Source: Dysosmobacter segnis
Lineage (GTDB): Bacteria > Bacillota > Clostridia > Oscillospirales > Oscillospiraceae
Assembly: GCF_014297285.1 (NCBI RefSeq)
Contig: NZ_JACOQI010000014.1
Coordinates: 24,692-88,691 of the forward strand
Length of the DNA stretch: 64,000 nucleotides
Direction: 5' to 3'
Shown: positions 44,045 through 52,562 of the stretch, in pieces
How the letters are laid out: every line of letters begins with the position of its first letter
How positions within the stretch are numbered: the first letter of the stretch is position 1
Notes under the pieces: model-generated
Databases searched by the model: none
What the model saw: only the letters and a program-made list of their open reading frames with translations
Told to the model about the DNA's origin: nothing
Made by a program: the position numbers and the translations under genes

Positions 44045-45235
44045 ATGCGGAACTTTGATTTTTACAGCCCCACCTACTTCGTGTTCGGAAAGGACCGGGA
44101 GGCGGAGACCGGCAGGTATGTCAAGCGCTTCGGCGGCAGCCGGGTGCTGGTGGTCTACGGCGGGCAGTCTGCCAAACGCTCCGGCCTGCTGGACCGGATC
44201 ATGGCCTGCCTGAAGGAAGAAAACCTGTACGCCGTGGAGCTGGGGGGCGTAAAGCCAAATCCCCGCAGCGGCCTTGTGTACGAGGGCATTGACCTCTGCC
44301 GCCGGGAGAAGATCGACTTCATTCTGGCCGTGGGTGGCGGCAGCGTCATCGACACCGCCAAGGCCATCGCCATCGGCGTACCTTATGACGGTGATTTCTG
44401 GGACTTTTTCTCCGGGAAGGTGCCGGAGCAGGCTCTGCCCGTGGGCACCGTCCTGACCATCGCCGCCTCCGGCAGCGAAGGCTCTCCGGATTCCATCATC
44501 ACCAACGAGAAAACCCTAGAGAAGAACGGCGCGGAAGCCGACTGCCTGCGGCCCTGCTTCTCCGTGCTGGACCCCGCCCTTACGGAAAGCCTGCCCGCCT
44601 ACCAGACCGCCTGCGGCATCACGGACATCATGGCCCACACCTTTGAGCGCTATTTCACCAATACGCCGGACGTGGAGGTGACAGACCGGATGCTGGAGGG
44701 CGTGCTGCTGGCCATGCTCCACGAGGGCCGCCGGGTCATGGATGATCCTCACAACTACGAGGCGCGGGCAAACATCATGTGGGCCGGTATGGTGTGCCAC
44801 AATGACATTATGGGCGTGGGCCGTCAGCAGGACTGGAACAGCCACCATTTGGAGCACGTGCTCTCCGCCAAGTATGACTGCGCCCACGGCGCGGGTCTGG
44901 CGGTCATCATGCCGGCGTGGATGCACTACTGCGCGGAGCACGGCGGCGAAAAGCGCCTGGCCCAGATGGCTGTCCGGGTCTTTGGGTGTCAGATGGACTT
45001 CGACGAACCCAAACGCACGGCGCTGGAGGGTATCGAGGCCTTCCGGGCATTCCTGCGATCCATCGGGATGCCCCTGACCTTTGCCGAGATCGGCGCCGAT
45101 CCGGCGGACATTCCGGAGCTGGTGGAGATGAACCACATCGGCGACGGCAAGACCGGCGGCTATATCGGCCTGGACAAGCAGGCCCATTTCGATATCTACA
45201 ATTTTGCCGCCGGGAGCTGCGTTCCCGAGACTTGA
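44045..45235 (+). CDS. Iron-containing alcohol dehydrogenase
   Basis: 396 residues from ATG 44045 (GAGGGGAGC upstream). YqhD/butanol-dehydrogenase type: YFVFGKDRE at the N-terminus, LAVGGGSVIDTAKAIA (NADP/NAD loop), TIAASGSEGSPDSIITN, and metal ligands in GITDIMAHTFERY, HHLEHVLSAKYDCAHGAGLA. It would reduce the aldehyde released by the aldolase, acetaldehyde or (methylthio)acetaldehyde, and so close the pathway. Last gene of the operon. Confidence 0.92.
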   Translation: MRNFDFYSPTYFVFGKDREAETGRYVKRFGGSRVLVVYGGQSAKRSGLLDRIMACLKEENLYAVELGGVKPNPRSGLVYEGIDLCRREKIDFILAVGGGSVIDTAKAIAIGVPYDGDFWDFFSGKVPEQALPVGTVLTIAASGSEGSPDSIITNEKTLEKNGAEADCLRPCFSVLDPALTESLPAYQTACGITDIMAHTFERYFTNTPDVEVTDRMLEGVLLAMLHEGRRVMDDPHNYEARANIMWAGMVCHNDIMGVGRQQDWNSHHLEHVLSAKYDCAHGAGLAVIMPAWMHYCAEHGGEKRLAQMAVRVFGCQMDFDEPKRTALEGIEAFRAFLRSIGMPLTFAEIGADPADIPELVEMNHIGDGKTGGYIGLDKQAHFDIYNFAAGSCVPET

Positions 45236-45259
45236 ATGGATATGACATAAGTGCCGCGA

Positions 45260-45282
45260 GGGCGCTCCTGTCAGGAGCGCCC
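45260..45282 (+). terminator. Hairpin after the alcohol dehydrogenase gene
   Basis: Perfect GGGCGCTCCTG-T-CAGGAGCGCCC inverted repeat, 24 bp past the stop. The T-run is weak, so termination is less certain. Confidence 0.55.
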
Positions 45283-45512
45283 CCGCAGTGTTCTCTGCTC
45301 CTGCTGCTTTGTGACCGCTAAAGCTAATGTATAAGGTTATACAAGGTACAGGTTACTTACCGTTTACAAGCTATTAGCGTATACACAAATCAGAAAAGTG
45401 TGTTCGTTGCGAAGCTGATGAATGGATCATCCTCGCAGCTTTGGCGTTCCCAATGCGCCTTGCTTCATAAAGAAGCGGAAGACCTTGCATCGTAAGGCTT
45501 TCCACAAAAGCG

Positions 45513-45550
45513 CCGCCCGTGCTTTGGAAAAAAATCCGAAGCATGGGCGG
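45513..45550 (+). terminator. Second hairpin in the spacer
   Basis: CCGCCCGTGCTTTGGA/TCCGAAGCATGGGCGG stem with a short A-rich loop, then TGTTAAATTTTG. The rest of the 446-bp spacer shows no gene. Confidence 0.45.
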
Positions 45551-45574
45551 TGTTAAATTTTGTCAAAATTTATC

Positions 45575-45644
45575 TTGACATCTAACCATGATCAGAGTAC
45601 CATAAAAACAACTTTTTTGGATTTAACTCTTTAATCCAAAAAAG
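45575..45644 (+). promoter_or_regulatory. Promoter and leader hairpin of the transporter gene
   Basis: TTGACA (45575-45580), 17-bp spacer, TACCAT (45598-45603). Right after it, CTTTTTTGGATT...AATCCAAAAAAG (about 45611-45643) forms an A/T-rich hairpin that could be an operator or attenuator. Confidence 0.65.
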
Positions 45645-45681
45645 CGCACGTCATGTAAGGAGAGACGAGAGGAGAGACATT

Positions 45682-46902
45682 ATGTACAATTTTGCACTCG
45701 CGTTTGTGATCTGCGGCGTCGTGTATTTCATCGGCGAAGCAGTCTCAAACCTGACGAAGGCCTGGATCCCATCGGTTTTCGTCACCGCCGCCGTACTTCT
45801 GGTAGGCTTCTGGACTGTTATTCCCACCACCGTTGTAAGCGACTCCATGCTGATCCCCTTTGGCAGCACCATCGGCATTTACCTGCTCATCACCCACATG
45901 GGCACGGTCATCTCCATCAAGCAGCTGGTATCCCAGTGGAAGACCATCGTTGTGTGCCTGGCCGGCCTTGCCGGTATGTGCGCGCTGTGCCTGGTCATTC
46001 TGCCCGGCATTATCGGCCGTGACCTGGTGGTTGCCGGTCTGCCCCCGCTGACTGGCGGCATCATTGCTGCCACCACCATGATGAAGGCTGCGGAGGCTAA
46101 TGGCCTTGCTGAAGCCGCCATCTTCGCCATCGCTATGTACTGCGTGCAGGGCTTTGCCGGTTATCCCCTCACCGCTGTCTGCCTCCAGCTGGAGGGCAAG
46201 AAGCTGCTCAAGGGCTATCGCGCCGGTGAGTACAAGCTGGAGGGCGCCGTCAGCGATGTGGACGCCGTCAACGGCAAGCTCAACAACGGCACTGTTGAGG
46301 AGCACAAGAAGCTGATTCCTCCTCTGCCCGCCAACTGGAACGGCCCTGTGGTCATCCTGCTGAAGCTGGGTATCGTGGCTTGGCTCGCAACCCAGCTGGG
46401 CTCTATCGTGATCCCCGTCATCAACATGAAGATCAGCGGCGCCGTGTACGCTCTGATTCTGGGCGTCATCTTCACCAGCATCGGCTTCCTGGATGAAAAC
46501 GCCATCAATAAGGCCAACTCCTATGGCATCATCATGTTCGCTCTGATGATGTATGTGTTCGACGGTCTGAAGGACTGCACCCCCGAGATGCTCAGCAGCA
46601 TCATCGGCCCCATGATCCTCCTGATCGTGGTGGGCGTTATCGGCATGGTCATTCTGTGCTTCATCGCGTCCAAGATCCTGAAGGTCTCCTTCCTGATGGC
46701 TACCGCCACGGCCTTGACCGCGCTTTACGGCTTCCCGCCCAATGCCATCATCACCGAGGCCACCTGCACCGCTCTGGCGCAGACCCCGGAGGAGAAGGAA
46801 TTCCTGATGAGCAAGATGTTCCCGCCCATGATCGTGGGTGGCTTCACCACTGTGACCATCACCTCCGTGGTAATCGCCGGCATCTTTGCCGAAATGTTCT
46901 GA
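45682..46902 (+). CDS. GltS-like membrane transporter
   Basis: 406 residues, about ten to eleven membrane segments in two halves. Each half has a Gly/Pro re-entrant-like segment (LPPLTGGIIAATTMMKAAEA and ALYGFPPNAIITEATCTALA), an inverted-repeat layout recalling the Na+/glutamate symporter (ESS) family. A cytoplasmic loop around residue 190-220 is hydrophilic. Its own promoter and terminator make it a single gene, but it precedes two amidohydrolases, so it may bring in an acylated amino acid or dipeptide that they cleave. Family assignment is tentative. Confidence 0.6.
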   Translation: MYNFALAFVICGVVYFIGEAVSNLTKAWIPSVFVTAAVLLVGFWTVIPTTVVSDSMLIPFGSTIGIYLLITHMGTVISIKQLVSQWKTIVVCLAGLAGMCALCLVILPGIIGRDLVVAGLPPLTGGIIAATTMMKAAEANGLAEAAIFAIAMYCVQGFAGYPLTAVCLQLEGKKLLKGYRAGEYKLEGAVSDVDAVNGKLNNGTVEEHKKLIPPLPANWNGPVVILLKLGIVAWLATQLGSIVIPVINMKISGAVYALILGVIFTSIGFLDENAINKANSYGIIMFALMMYVFDGLKDCTPEMLSSIIGPMILLIVVGVIGMVILCFIASKILKVSFLMATATALTALYGFPPNAIITEATCTALAQTPEEKEFLMSKMFPPMIVGGFTTVTITSVVIAGIFAEMF

Positions 46903-46915
46903 TCCAGTCATCCGC

Positions 46916-46951
46916 AAAGCTGTCCGGCTCTTTCCGCCGGACAGCTTTGTT
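46916..46951 (+). terminator. Terminator of the transporter gene
   Basis: AAAGCTGTCCGGC...GCCGGACAGCTTT stem followed by TGTTC, 14 bp past the stop. Confidence 0.8.
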
Positions 46952-46964
46952 CACAAAATCACTC

Positions 46965-46992
46965 TTGCACATCCCGGAAAAACCGATACAAT
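46965..46992 (+). promoter_or_regulatory. Promoter of the M20 amidohydrolase pair
   Basis: TTGCAC (46965-46970), 16-bp spacer, TACAAT (46987-46992). Confidence 0.65.
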
Positions 46993-47033
46993 AAAGCTAC
47001 CACAGATTATATGAAGAAAGGATCTTGTGTATT

Positions 47034-48215
47034 ATGGATATCAAAACTCTTGCGGAACAGTACAATGATTACATCATTGATCGCCGCCGGTATTATCACA
47101 CCTGCCCGGAACTCTCCGGCGAGGAGAAGAACACCCGTGCCCATCTGAAGGAAGACCTGGAGGCACTGGGCATCACCGATATTCACGAGCTGGAGACCTG
47201 CTACGGCCTGACCGCCACCATTCACGGCGGCAAACCCGGCAAGACCGTGGCGCTGCGCGCCGATATTGATGCTCTGCCCGTCAAGGAGGAGACCGGCCTG
47301 CCCTTCGCCTCCCACAACGAGGGCAAGATGCACGCCTGCGGCCATGACAATCACATGGCCATGCTGCTGGGTGCCGCCAAGATCCTCAACGAGGTGAAGG
47401 ACGAGCTTTCCGGCGACGTGCGTCTGGTGTTCCAGCCTGCGGAGGAAACCGCCGTGGGCGCTCTGCAGATGATGAAGGAGCATGCGCTGGACGGTGTGGA
47501 CGCCATTTACGGTGTGCATGTCTGGGGCACCTATGACGCTCCGGGTATCGCTTTCCCCGCCGGCAACCTCATGGCCTGCTGCCACGGCTTCACCATTGAG
47601 GTGGAGGGCAAGTCCGCCCACGCTTCCGCCCCTCACGAGGGTGTGGACGCCGTGATGGTGGCAAGCTCCATTCTCCAGTCCATCCAGCAGCTGGTCTCCC
47701 GGATGAACGATCCTCTCAACCCGCTGGTCATCACCGTGGGCAAGGTCACCGCCGGCAATCGCTGGAATGTGCTGGCCGGCCACGCCACGCTGGAGGGCAC
47801 CGTGCGTACCTTCCTCACCGGCACGCAGGTGGAGGATGCGCTGCGTAAGGTGGCCGAGTGTACCGCTGCAGCCTTCGGCGCCAAGGCGACCCTGAGCTAT
47901 CAGTACATGACGGAGCCTGTCATCAACAGCGACGAGCAGCTCAACCGCATTGCCCAGACCGCCGTTACCAAGCTTTACGGCAAGGAATCCCTCATTACCC
48001 CCGCTCCTCTGATGGGCAGCGAGGACTTCTCCTGGTTCGGCAAGGACGGCATCCCCTATATCTACGGCTTTGTGGCCAGCCACAATAAGGACTGGGATTA
48101 TATGTACGGCAACCATCACGAGAAGTACGACGTGGACGAGACAATCCTCCATCGCGGTGCCGCGGTGGCCGCGCAGTTCGCCGCTGACTACCTCGCTGAG
48201 ACCGCACAGCAGTAA
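47034..48215 (+). CDS. M20-family amidohydrolase (hippurate/N-acyl-amino-acid hydrolase type), copy 1
   Basis: 393 residues from ATG 47034. M20D peptidase fold: RYYHTCPELSGEE, ALRADIDALPV, MHACGHDNHMAMLLGA (metal Cys/His), VFQPAEETAVGA (catalytic Glu pair), YGVHVWGT, a dimerisation insert (GKSAHASAPHEG), and the late His in YGNHHEKYDVDE. It would hydrolyse an N-acyl or N-aryl amino acid or a dipeptide in the cytoplasm. The next gene is a close paralogue, 23 bp downstream. Confidence 0.9.
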   Translation: MDIKTLAEQYNDYIIDRRRYYHTCPELSGEEKNTRAHLKEDLEALGITDIHELETCYGLTATIHGGKPGKTVALRADIDALPVKEETGLPFASHNEGKMHACGHDNHMAMLLGAAKILNEVKDELSGDVRLVFQPAEETAVGALQMMKEHALDGVDAIYGVHVWGTYDAPGIAFPAGNLMACCHGFTIEVEGKSAHASAPHEGVDAVMVASSILQSIQQLVSRMNDPLNPLVITVGKVTAGNRWNVLAGHATLEGTVRTFLTGTQVEDALRKVAECTAAAFGAKATLSYQYMTEPVINSDEQLNRIAQTAVTKLYGKESLITPAPLMGSEDFSWFGKDGIPYIYGFVASHNKDWDYMYGNHHEKYDVDETILHRGAAVAAQFAADYLAETAQQ

Positions 48216-48238
48216 TTCAGCTGAGGAAGGAGCGGACC

Positions 48239-49408
48239 ATGGACATCAAAGCATTGGCACAGGACGCTGCCCCTTATGTGGTGGAGCGTCGGCACTACTA
48301 CCATCAGCATCCGGAGCTGACCGGGGAGGAGAAGAACACCCGGGACTCCATCCATCGGGATCTGGAGGCACTGGGCATCACCGATATCCGGGATATGGTC
48401 AATTGCTATGGTCTGGTCGCCACCATCCACGGCGGCAAGCCCGGCAAGACCGTGGGCCTGCGGGCAGACACAGACGCGCTGTCCTTCCAGGAGGAGACGG
48501 GACTGCCCTTCGCCTCCTGCGAACCGGGGAAAATGCACGCCTGCGGCCACGATACCCACATTGCCATGCTGCTGGGCGCCGCCAAGCTCCTTCAGGAGCA
48601 CCGGGAGGAGCTGCGGGGCGATGTGCGGCTCATTTTCCAGCCTGCGGAGGAGCACGTCATCGGCTCTAAGGCTATGATCGCAGAGGGCGCGCTGGACGGG
48701 GTGGACGCCATCTTCGGCCAGCACGTCTGGGGCACGCTGGATATTCCCTACATCGACGTTACCGCCGGTCCCCGCATGGCCTACTCCGGCCGCTTCACGG
48801 TGGATGTGATTGGTACCTCATCCCATGCGGCCACGCCCCATCTGGGCGGGGACGCCATCACCGGCGCAGCGGCGATCATCAATAACCTCCAGCAGTATGT
48901 CTCCCGCATGAGCAACCCCCTGGACCCCGTGGTGCTCACCATCGGAACCATCTCCGGCGGCAATCGCTACAACGCGATCGCCAATCATGTTACCATGGAG
49001 GGCGTCACTCGTGCCTACTTCCTGGATAAGCACGAGGAGGCCATGCGGCAGATCGTGGAGAACACGGCGGAGGGTCTGGGCATGAAGGCTGTGCTCAAGT
49101 ATGCCCATGTGGTGCATCCCGTGATCAACGATGACGATGACCTCACAGAGATCGCCCAGAAGGCCGTGGTCAAGCTCTTCGGCGAGGAGACGCTCTGCCA
49201 TATGCCCGCCATGATGGGCAGCGAGGACTTCGCCAACTACGCTGCGGAAATTCCCGCCGTGTTCGGCTTCATCGGCTGCCGGGACGAGGCCAACGGCATG
49301 ATCTACAACAACCACCACGAAAAGTTTACGGTCAACGAGTCTCTGCTTCCCAAGGGGACTGCGCTGATGGCGCAGTTTGCCGTGGATTATCTGGCCGGCA
49401 ACGCGTAA
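48239..49408 (+). CDS. M20-family amidohydrolase, copy 2
   Basis: 389 residues, GAGGAAGGAGCGGACC before the ATG. Collinear with copy 1 (RHYYHQHPELTGEEKNT, GLRADTDALSF, MHACGHDTHIAMLLGA, IFQPAEEHVIGS, FGQHVWGTLD, YNNHHEKFTVNE), with all metal and catalytic positions kept. The two share well over half of their residues by eye, so a tandem duplication with later specialisation is likely; active-site neighbours (D-N-H versus D-T-H, ETAVG versus EHVIG) differ. Confidence 0.9.
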   Translation: MDIKALAQDAAPYVVERRHYYHQHPELTGEEKNTRDSIHRDLEALGITDIRDMVNCYGLVATIHGGKPGKTVGLRADTDALSFQEETGLPFASCEPGKMHACGHDTHIAMLLGAAKLLQEHREELRGDVRLIFQPAEEHVIGSKAMIAEGALDGVDAIFGQHVWGTLDIPYIDVTAGPRMAYSGRFTVDVIGTSSHAATPHLGGDAITGAAAIINNLQQYVSRMSNPLDPVVLTIGTISGGNRYNAIANHVTMEGVTRAYFLDKHEEAMRQIVENTAEGLGMKAVLKYAHVVHPVINDDDDLTEIAQKAVVKLFGEETLCHMPAMMGSEDFANYAAEIPAVFGFIGCRDEANGMIYNNHHEKFTVNESLLPKGTALMAQFAVDYLAGNA

Positions 49409-49484
49409 CACAGGGCAAACAGCAGGGGGGGAGGGACCCTTTCCGAATGGACCCGCTCCCCGCCAAAAGACGGCGAAAGAATAT

Positions 49485-49524
49485 AAAAAACGGCCAGCAG
49501 CCAAAGCGCTGCTGGCCGTTTTTT
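49485..49524. terminator. Bidirectional terminator
   Basis: AAAACGGCCAGCAG...CTGCTGGCCGTTTT stem flanked by A and T runs. Confidence 0.9.
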
Positions 49525-49984
49525 ATGCGGCACGGCGGGCCAAAAAGACTTTTTCAACACGATAAGAGGGGAGGCTGTCGATAAAGAGGTAGATTCTCCG
49601 CAACGGAAAGGAAGGGTGTGCGCGGGAAACCCAAGAAGGGATACACCGTCGGCTCAAGCCAAACAGCGAATCCTGCGTATCCAGTGTGAACGCATCCTTC
49701 GTGACGTTTTGCAGTCCGATGCGCTCCATTTCCGCCTTGAGCATATCGCCGGTGGCAAGCTCTGCGTCGGAGCCTGCTGTCCGGTAGCCAAGCGTTTCGT
49801 TGCTGCGGATGTCCTCCAGCTTCAGCGCCAGATCATAGGCGTAATCCACGTCTACCGTGTCGAGGTAGGCTTGTGTGGGGTCAGCCTGGGGCTGTGCGGC
49901 GTCCGCGGCGGGCTGCTTGCCGCAGGCAGTCGCGGATACCAGCAGGAATCCTGCCAGCAGTGCATTCACGATTCTCTTTTTCAT
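49523..49984 (-). pseudogene. Truncated M28-type peptidase lipoprotein
   Basis: The frame from ATG 49984 (AAAGGAGAG upstream) gives a lipoprotein signal (LLVSATAC lipobox) and then YAYDLALKLEDIRSNETLGY and AELATGDMLKAEMERIGLQN, the start of M28-type aminopeptidases common in Clostridia. After about 95 residues (TKDAFTLDT) similarity is lost and the frame runs into the dispersed repeat and stops. Metal-binding residues are absent, so it is a 5' fragment, broken where the repeat begins. Confidence 0.65.
49542..49645. repeat. Dispersed intergenic repeat, copy 2
   Basis: 49576-49645 matches the reverse complement of 26941-27009, including CGGGAAACCCAAGAAGGG. 49542-49560 matches the complement of 26856-26873. 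The order of the two parts differs from copy 1, and the copy forms the broken end of the peptidase fragment. Confidence 0.65.
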
Positions 49985-50024
49985 GTTTTTACTCTCCTTT
50001 GCAGTCATAGACCGGCGGAAGAAC

Positions 50025-50060
50025 GAAAAAAGCCACAGACGCACCTGCGCCCGTGGCTTG
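50025..50060 (-). terminator. Terminator upstream of the peptidase fragment
   Basis: Minus strand AAGCCACGGGCGC...GCGTCTGTGGCTTTTTT. It lies between the IS element and the fragment's start, so it probably ended a gene since displaced, or acts as an attenuator. Confidence 0.6.
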
Positions 50061-50186
50061 AAACATCCAAACAGAGAGAATTACCCTTTTCCGCATAGAC
50101 CGGGGAGCACCGTGCATGCAGTCCATTTTATCACTCTTATTGATTAACAAAAGGCGCACACCTCTTCCAAAGCAGTTTGGGAGAGG

Positions 50187-50600
50187 TTAGCCTTTTTCCT
50201 TATTCCTCTGGTTTCGTATATACTCGGTAATAAGTTCGTGGCTGCGTTCACTCACAGTGCAAACAAAATACGAACGACTCCAGAGATAGGGTTTCCAATA
50301 GAACGGAGCAAGGTATTCGGCGAATTCTTTTCTGAGTAGTCTTGCCGTTACCGTCTTGTAGGAACAGACCAAGGAGGACAAAGTCATTTGAGGCGGTGCC
50401 TCGAAGAGGATATGGATGTGGTCCTTATCGGTGTTTATCTCATTCACGTAGCACTGGAAGTTCTCCTCAAAGATACGATACGTCAGTTCTGTGAGCCGGT
50501 CCTTAAAGGCTCCGTCTATGACCGGATGCCTGTATTTTGTTACTACAACCAAATGATATTCCAAGTCATAACAACTGTGTCTATTCGTTCGATAGCTCAT
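50187..50600 (-). CDS. tnpA: IS200/IS605 transposase TnpA (Y1 HUH)
   Basis: 137 residues. Y1 transposase: HUH motif in DHIHILFEAPPQ, catalytic Tyr in ELITEYIRNQ. Full length and apparently intact. It acts on single-stranded DNA ends during replication. Divergent from tnpB. Confidence 0.93.
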   Translation of the reverse strand: MSYRTNRHSCYDLEYHLVVVTKYRHPVIDGAFKDRLTELTYRIFEENFQCYVNEINTDKDHIHILFEAPPQMTLSSLVCSYKTVTARLLRKEFAEYLAPFYWKPYLWSRSYFVCTVSERSHELITEYIRNQRNKEKG

Positions 50601-50694
50601 GTTTACGCCCTCCGCATGTCACTTTACAACCAATTCTTATTATGGTAGAATAATACCATAGCCAAAGGCATTTAGCAACAGGGGGTGAAAGCGT

Positions 50695-52074
50695 ATGGCA
50701 AAGATAGTTTCAAGCTATTGCACGAAGGTCATTGGCGAAAACAGAATCTTCAAAGATACCATTCGGGTTTATCGCGATGCGCTTTCTCTTCTTATCCGCA
50801 TCGTAGAGTCTGAATGGGATACCGGTCTTGGAGAGCTCTATGCGAAGTCCACGCTCAAAGCACAGAGGACAGTTGAATTGCTTGTTCATGCAAGCCGTAC
50901 GAGTGTTGCCAAGTATCCTGAATTCGACAAACAGTTCTATAAGTACCCCAGTTACCTGCGGCGGTCAACGATTTCCGAGGCGCTTGGCGCCGTATCTTCG
51001 TACCGTGCTGCTGTTTCTCATTGGGAGAGTGCAGGCAGAAAAGGGAAAGAACCTAAACTCCAGGCCTCTCGTTCAGCTATGCCGACTTTCTACAAAGACA
51101 ACATGTACGAAGACAACGGTGATGGGACTGCCCGTCTGAAACTTTATCACAAGAACGACTGGGTGTGGGTAAAGGTCCGGCTTCGCAAGCAGGACATTGA
51201 CTATATCCGGGAACATTGGGATAAGGCCGATGCTTCCGCGCCTAAACTCGTGAAACGGGACCGCCGTTATGCCTTATGCTTTGCCTTTGAAGAAACGGTT
51301 GCTTACGGCACGAAACCACTCACAGACCAGACCATTCTTGCTGTTGACCTTGGCATTAACACCGACGCTGTGTGCAGCGTTATGCGTCCAGACGGAACTG
51401 TCCTCGCACGGAAGTTCATCGACTTCCCGAGTGAAAAAGACCGGCTGAATACGCAATTGGGCCGCGCACGCAGAGGTCAGCGAGAGAATGGTCATCGAGG
51501 CGGCAACCGCCACATGAAGAAGGCTGTTCGCATCAACGAGGACTTGTCCAAGAAAATCGCTCCGGCAATCGTTCGGTATGCTGTTTCTGTCGGAGCCGAC
51601 ATCATTGTTATGGAACATCTTGACTTCATCGGGCAAAAACCCAAGCACAAAAAGCATCGGCTCCACATGTGGAGAAATCGCGACATTCAGAAAAGCGTCA
51701 TGCATCAGGCCCACCGCAATGGAATTCGTGTGCGTTTCGTCAACGCACGAAACACCAGCAGGTTGGCTTTCGATGGTTCTGGCGAAGTAGCCCGGAATAG
51801 TACCAACATGGCGCTGTGTCGGTTCCGAAACGGGAAGCAGTATAACTGCGACCTGAATGCGAGTTATAACATCGGCGCACGCTACTTTATCCGAGAATAC
51901 TTAAAACCCATCCCGGAAACGGAATGGTCTCTAATTGTGGCAAAAGTTCCAGAATTAGAGCGAAGAACAAATTGCACATTATCCACCCTCTTTAGCCTCT
52001 ACGCGGTGCTGAACTGTCAATCAGTTTCAGTTTCTGAGTCTTGGCCCCACGGTGGAAATGAGTCTGGGGCCTAA
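50695..52074 (+). CDS. tnpB: TnpB-family RNA-guided nuclease with degenerate zinc finger
   Basis: 459 residues, GGGGGTGAAAGCGT before the ATG. RuvC acidic residues are present: AVDLGINTDAVCSV (Asp), IIVMEHLDFIG (Glu), NCDLNASYNIGARY (Asp). The zinc-finger segment between the last two (NARNTSRLAFDGSGEVARNS) lacks the usual CxxC pairs; only isolated Cys remain. The C-terminal tail (SESWPHGGNESGA) overlaps the presumed guide-RNA scaffold. It resembles a known subgroup of TnpB with altered finger and may be active; this needs a test. Confidence 0.88.
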   Translation: MAKIVSSYCTKVIGENRIFKDTIRVYRDALSLLIRIVESEWDTGLGELYAKSTLKAQRTVELLVHASRTSVAKYPEFDKQFYKYPSYLRRSTISEALGAVSSYRAAVSHWESAGRKGKEPKLQASRSAMPTFYKDNMYEDNGDGTARLKLYHKNDWVWVKVRLRKQDIDYIREHWDKADASAPKLVKRDRRYALCFAFEETVAYGTKPLTDQTILAVDLGINTDAVCSVMRPDGTVLARKFIDFPSEKDRLNTQLGRARRGQRENGHRGGNRHMKKAVRINEDLSKKIAPAIVRYAVSVGADIIVMEHLDFIGQKPKHKKHRLHMWRNRDIQKSVMHQAHRNGIRVRFVNARNTSRLAFDGSGEVARNSTNMALCRFRNGKQYNCDLNASYNIGARYFIREYLKPIPETEWSLIVAKVPELERRTNCTLSTLFSLYAVLNCQSVSVSESWPHGGNESGA

Positions 52075-52480
52075 ACCCCCGGAAGCTCCATCCATAGCGT
52101 TCACGCTTGGGTGGTGAGGTTCACTCGTTTACAAGTTGTGTGCGCCAGAACGTAATAAGCAACTTAAAAACTTGAGCTTTTCCGCTCGATCAATAAGGCA
52201 ACAAAGTTGCCAACCCGCACCCGCGGTGCGGTCCCCGGATCTTCGACGGGTTTTCGGCATTTGACCCGGCCGTCCGTGTAGCCTCGATCCCTTGTCGGAG
52301 GGATGGTCAAGACGTGCATATGCACAGGCGTTCTGAAAAAGAACAGGGCAACTTTAACACACTGAAAAAAGGATGGCAAGATTTTTTTGCAGTTCCCGGT
52401 CGATGTGCCGCTGCCGCACGGGACAGGCATACATACGCCGCATTTGCCCATAATGTGTCTTTCAGAATTGGGTTTTGCAC
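52075..52480. other. Element A right end and unassigned spacer
   Basis: Holds the putative 3' part of the TnpB guide RNA (to about 52127) and then about 350 bp with no gene recognised. Confidence 0.45.
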
Positions 52481-52509
52481 TTGTATTAAACGGCAGGATG
52501 TGGTATAAA
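52481..52509 (+). promoter_or_regulatory. Promoter of the ATPase gene
   Basis: TTGTAT (52481-52486), 17-bp spacer, TATAAA (52504-52509). Confidence 0.65.
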
Positions 52510-52562
52510 CTAAAGTGTCACTTTGGATTTGCATAAATAGTTGCGGCGAAGGAGGGAGCTTC

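Larger units (their letters stand above)
50145..52130. mobile_element. IS200/IS605-type element A (tnpA and tnpB divergent)
   Basis: Left end near 50145, just after TTGAT (a sequence typical as a TnpB target motif), with a subterminal hairpin ACCTCTTCC...GGGAGAGGT (50159-50188). Right end near 52127 after the hairpin CCATCCATAGCGTTCACGCT...GGGTGG, the likely 3' end of the guide RNA scaffold. Exact ends are estimates. A 9-bp inverted repeat GGCGCACAC/GTGTGCGCC (50153-50161, 52138-52146) flanks the unit. Confidence 0.7.
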
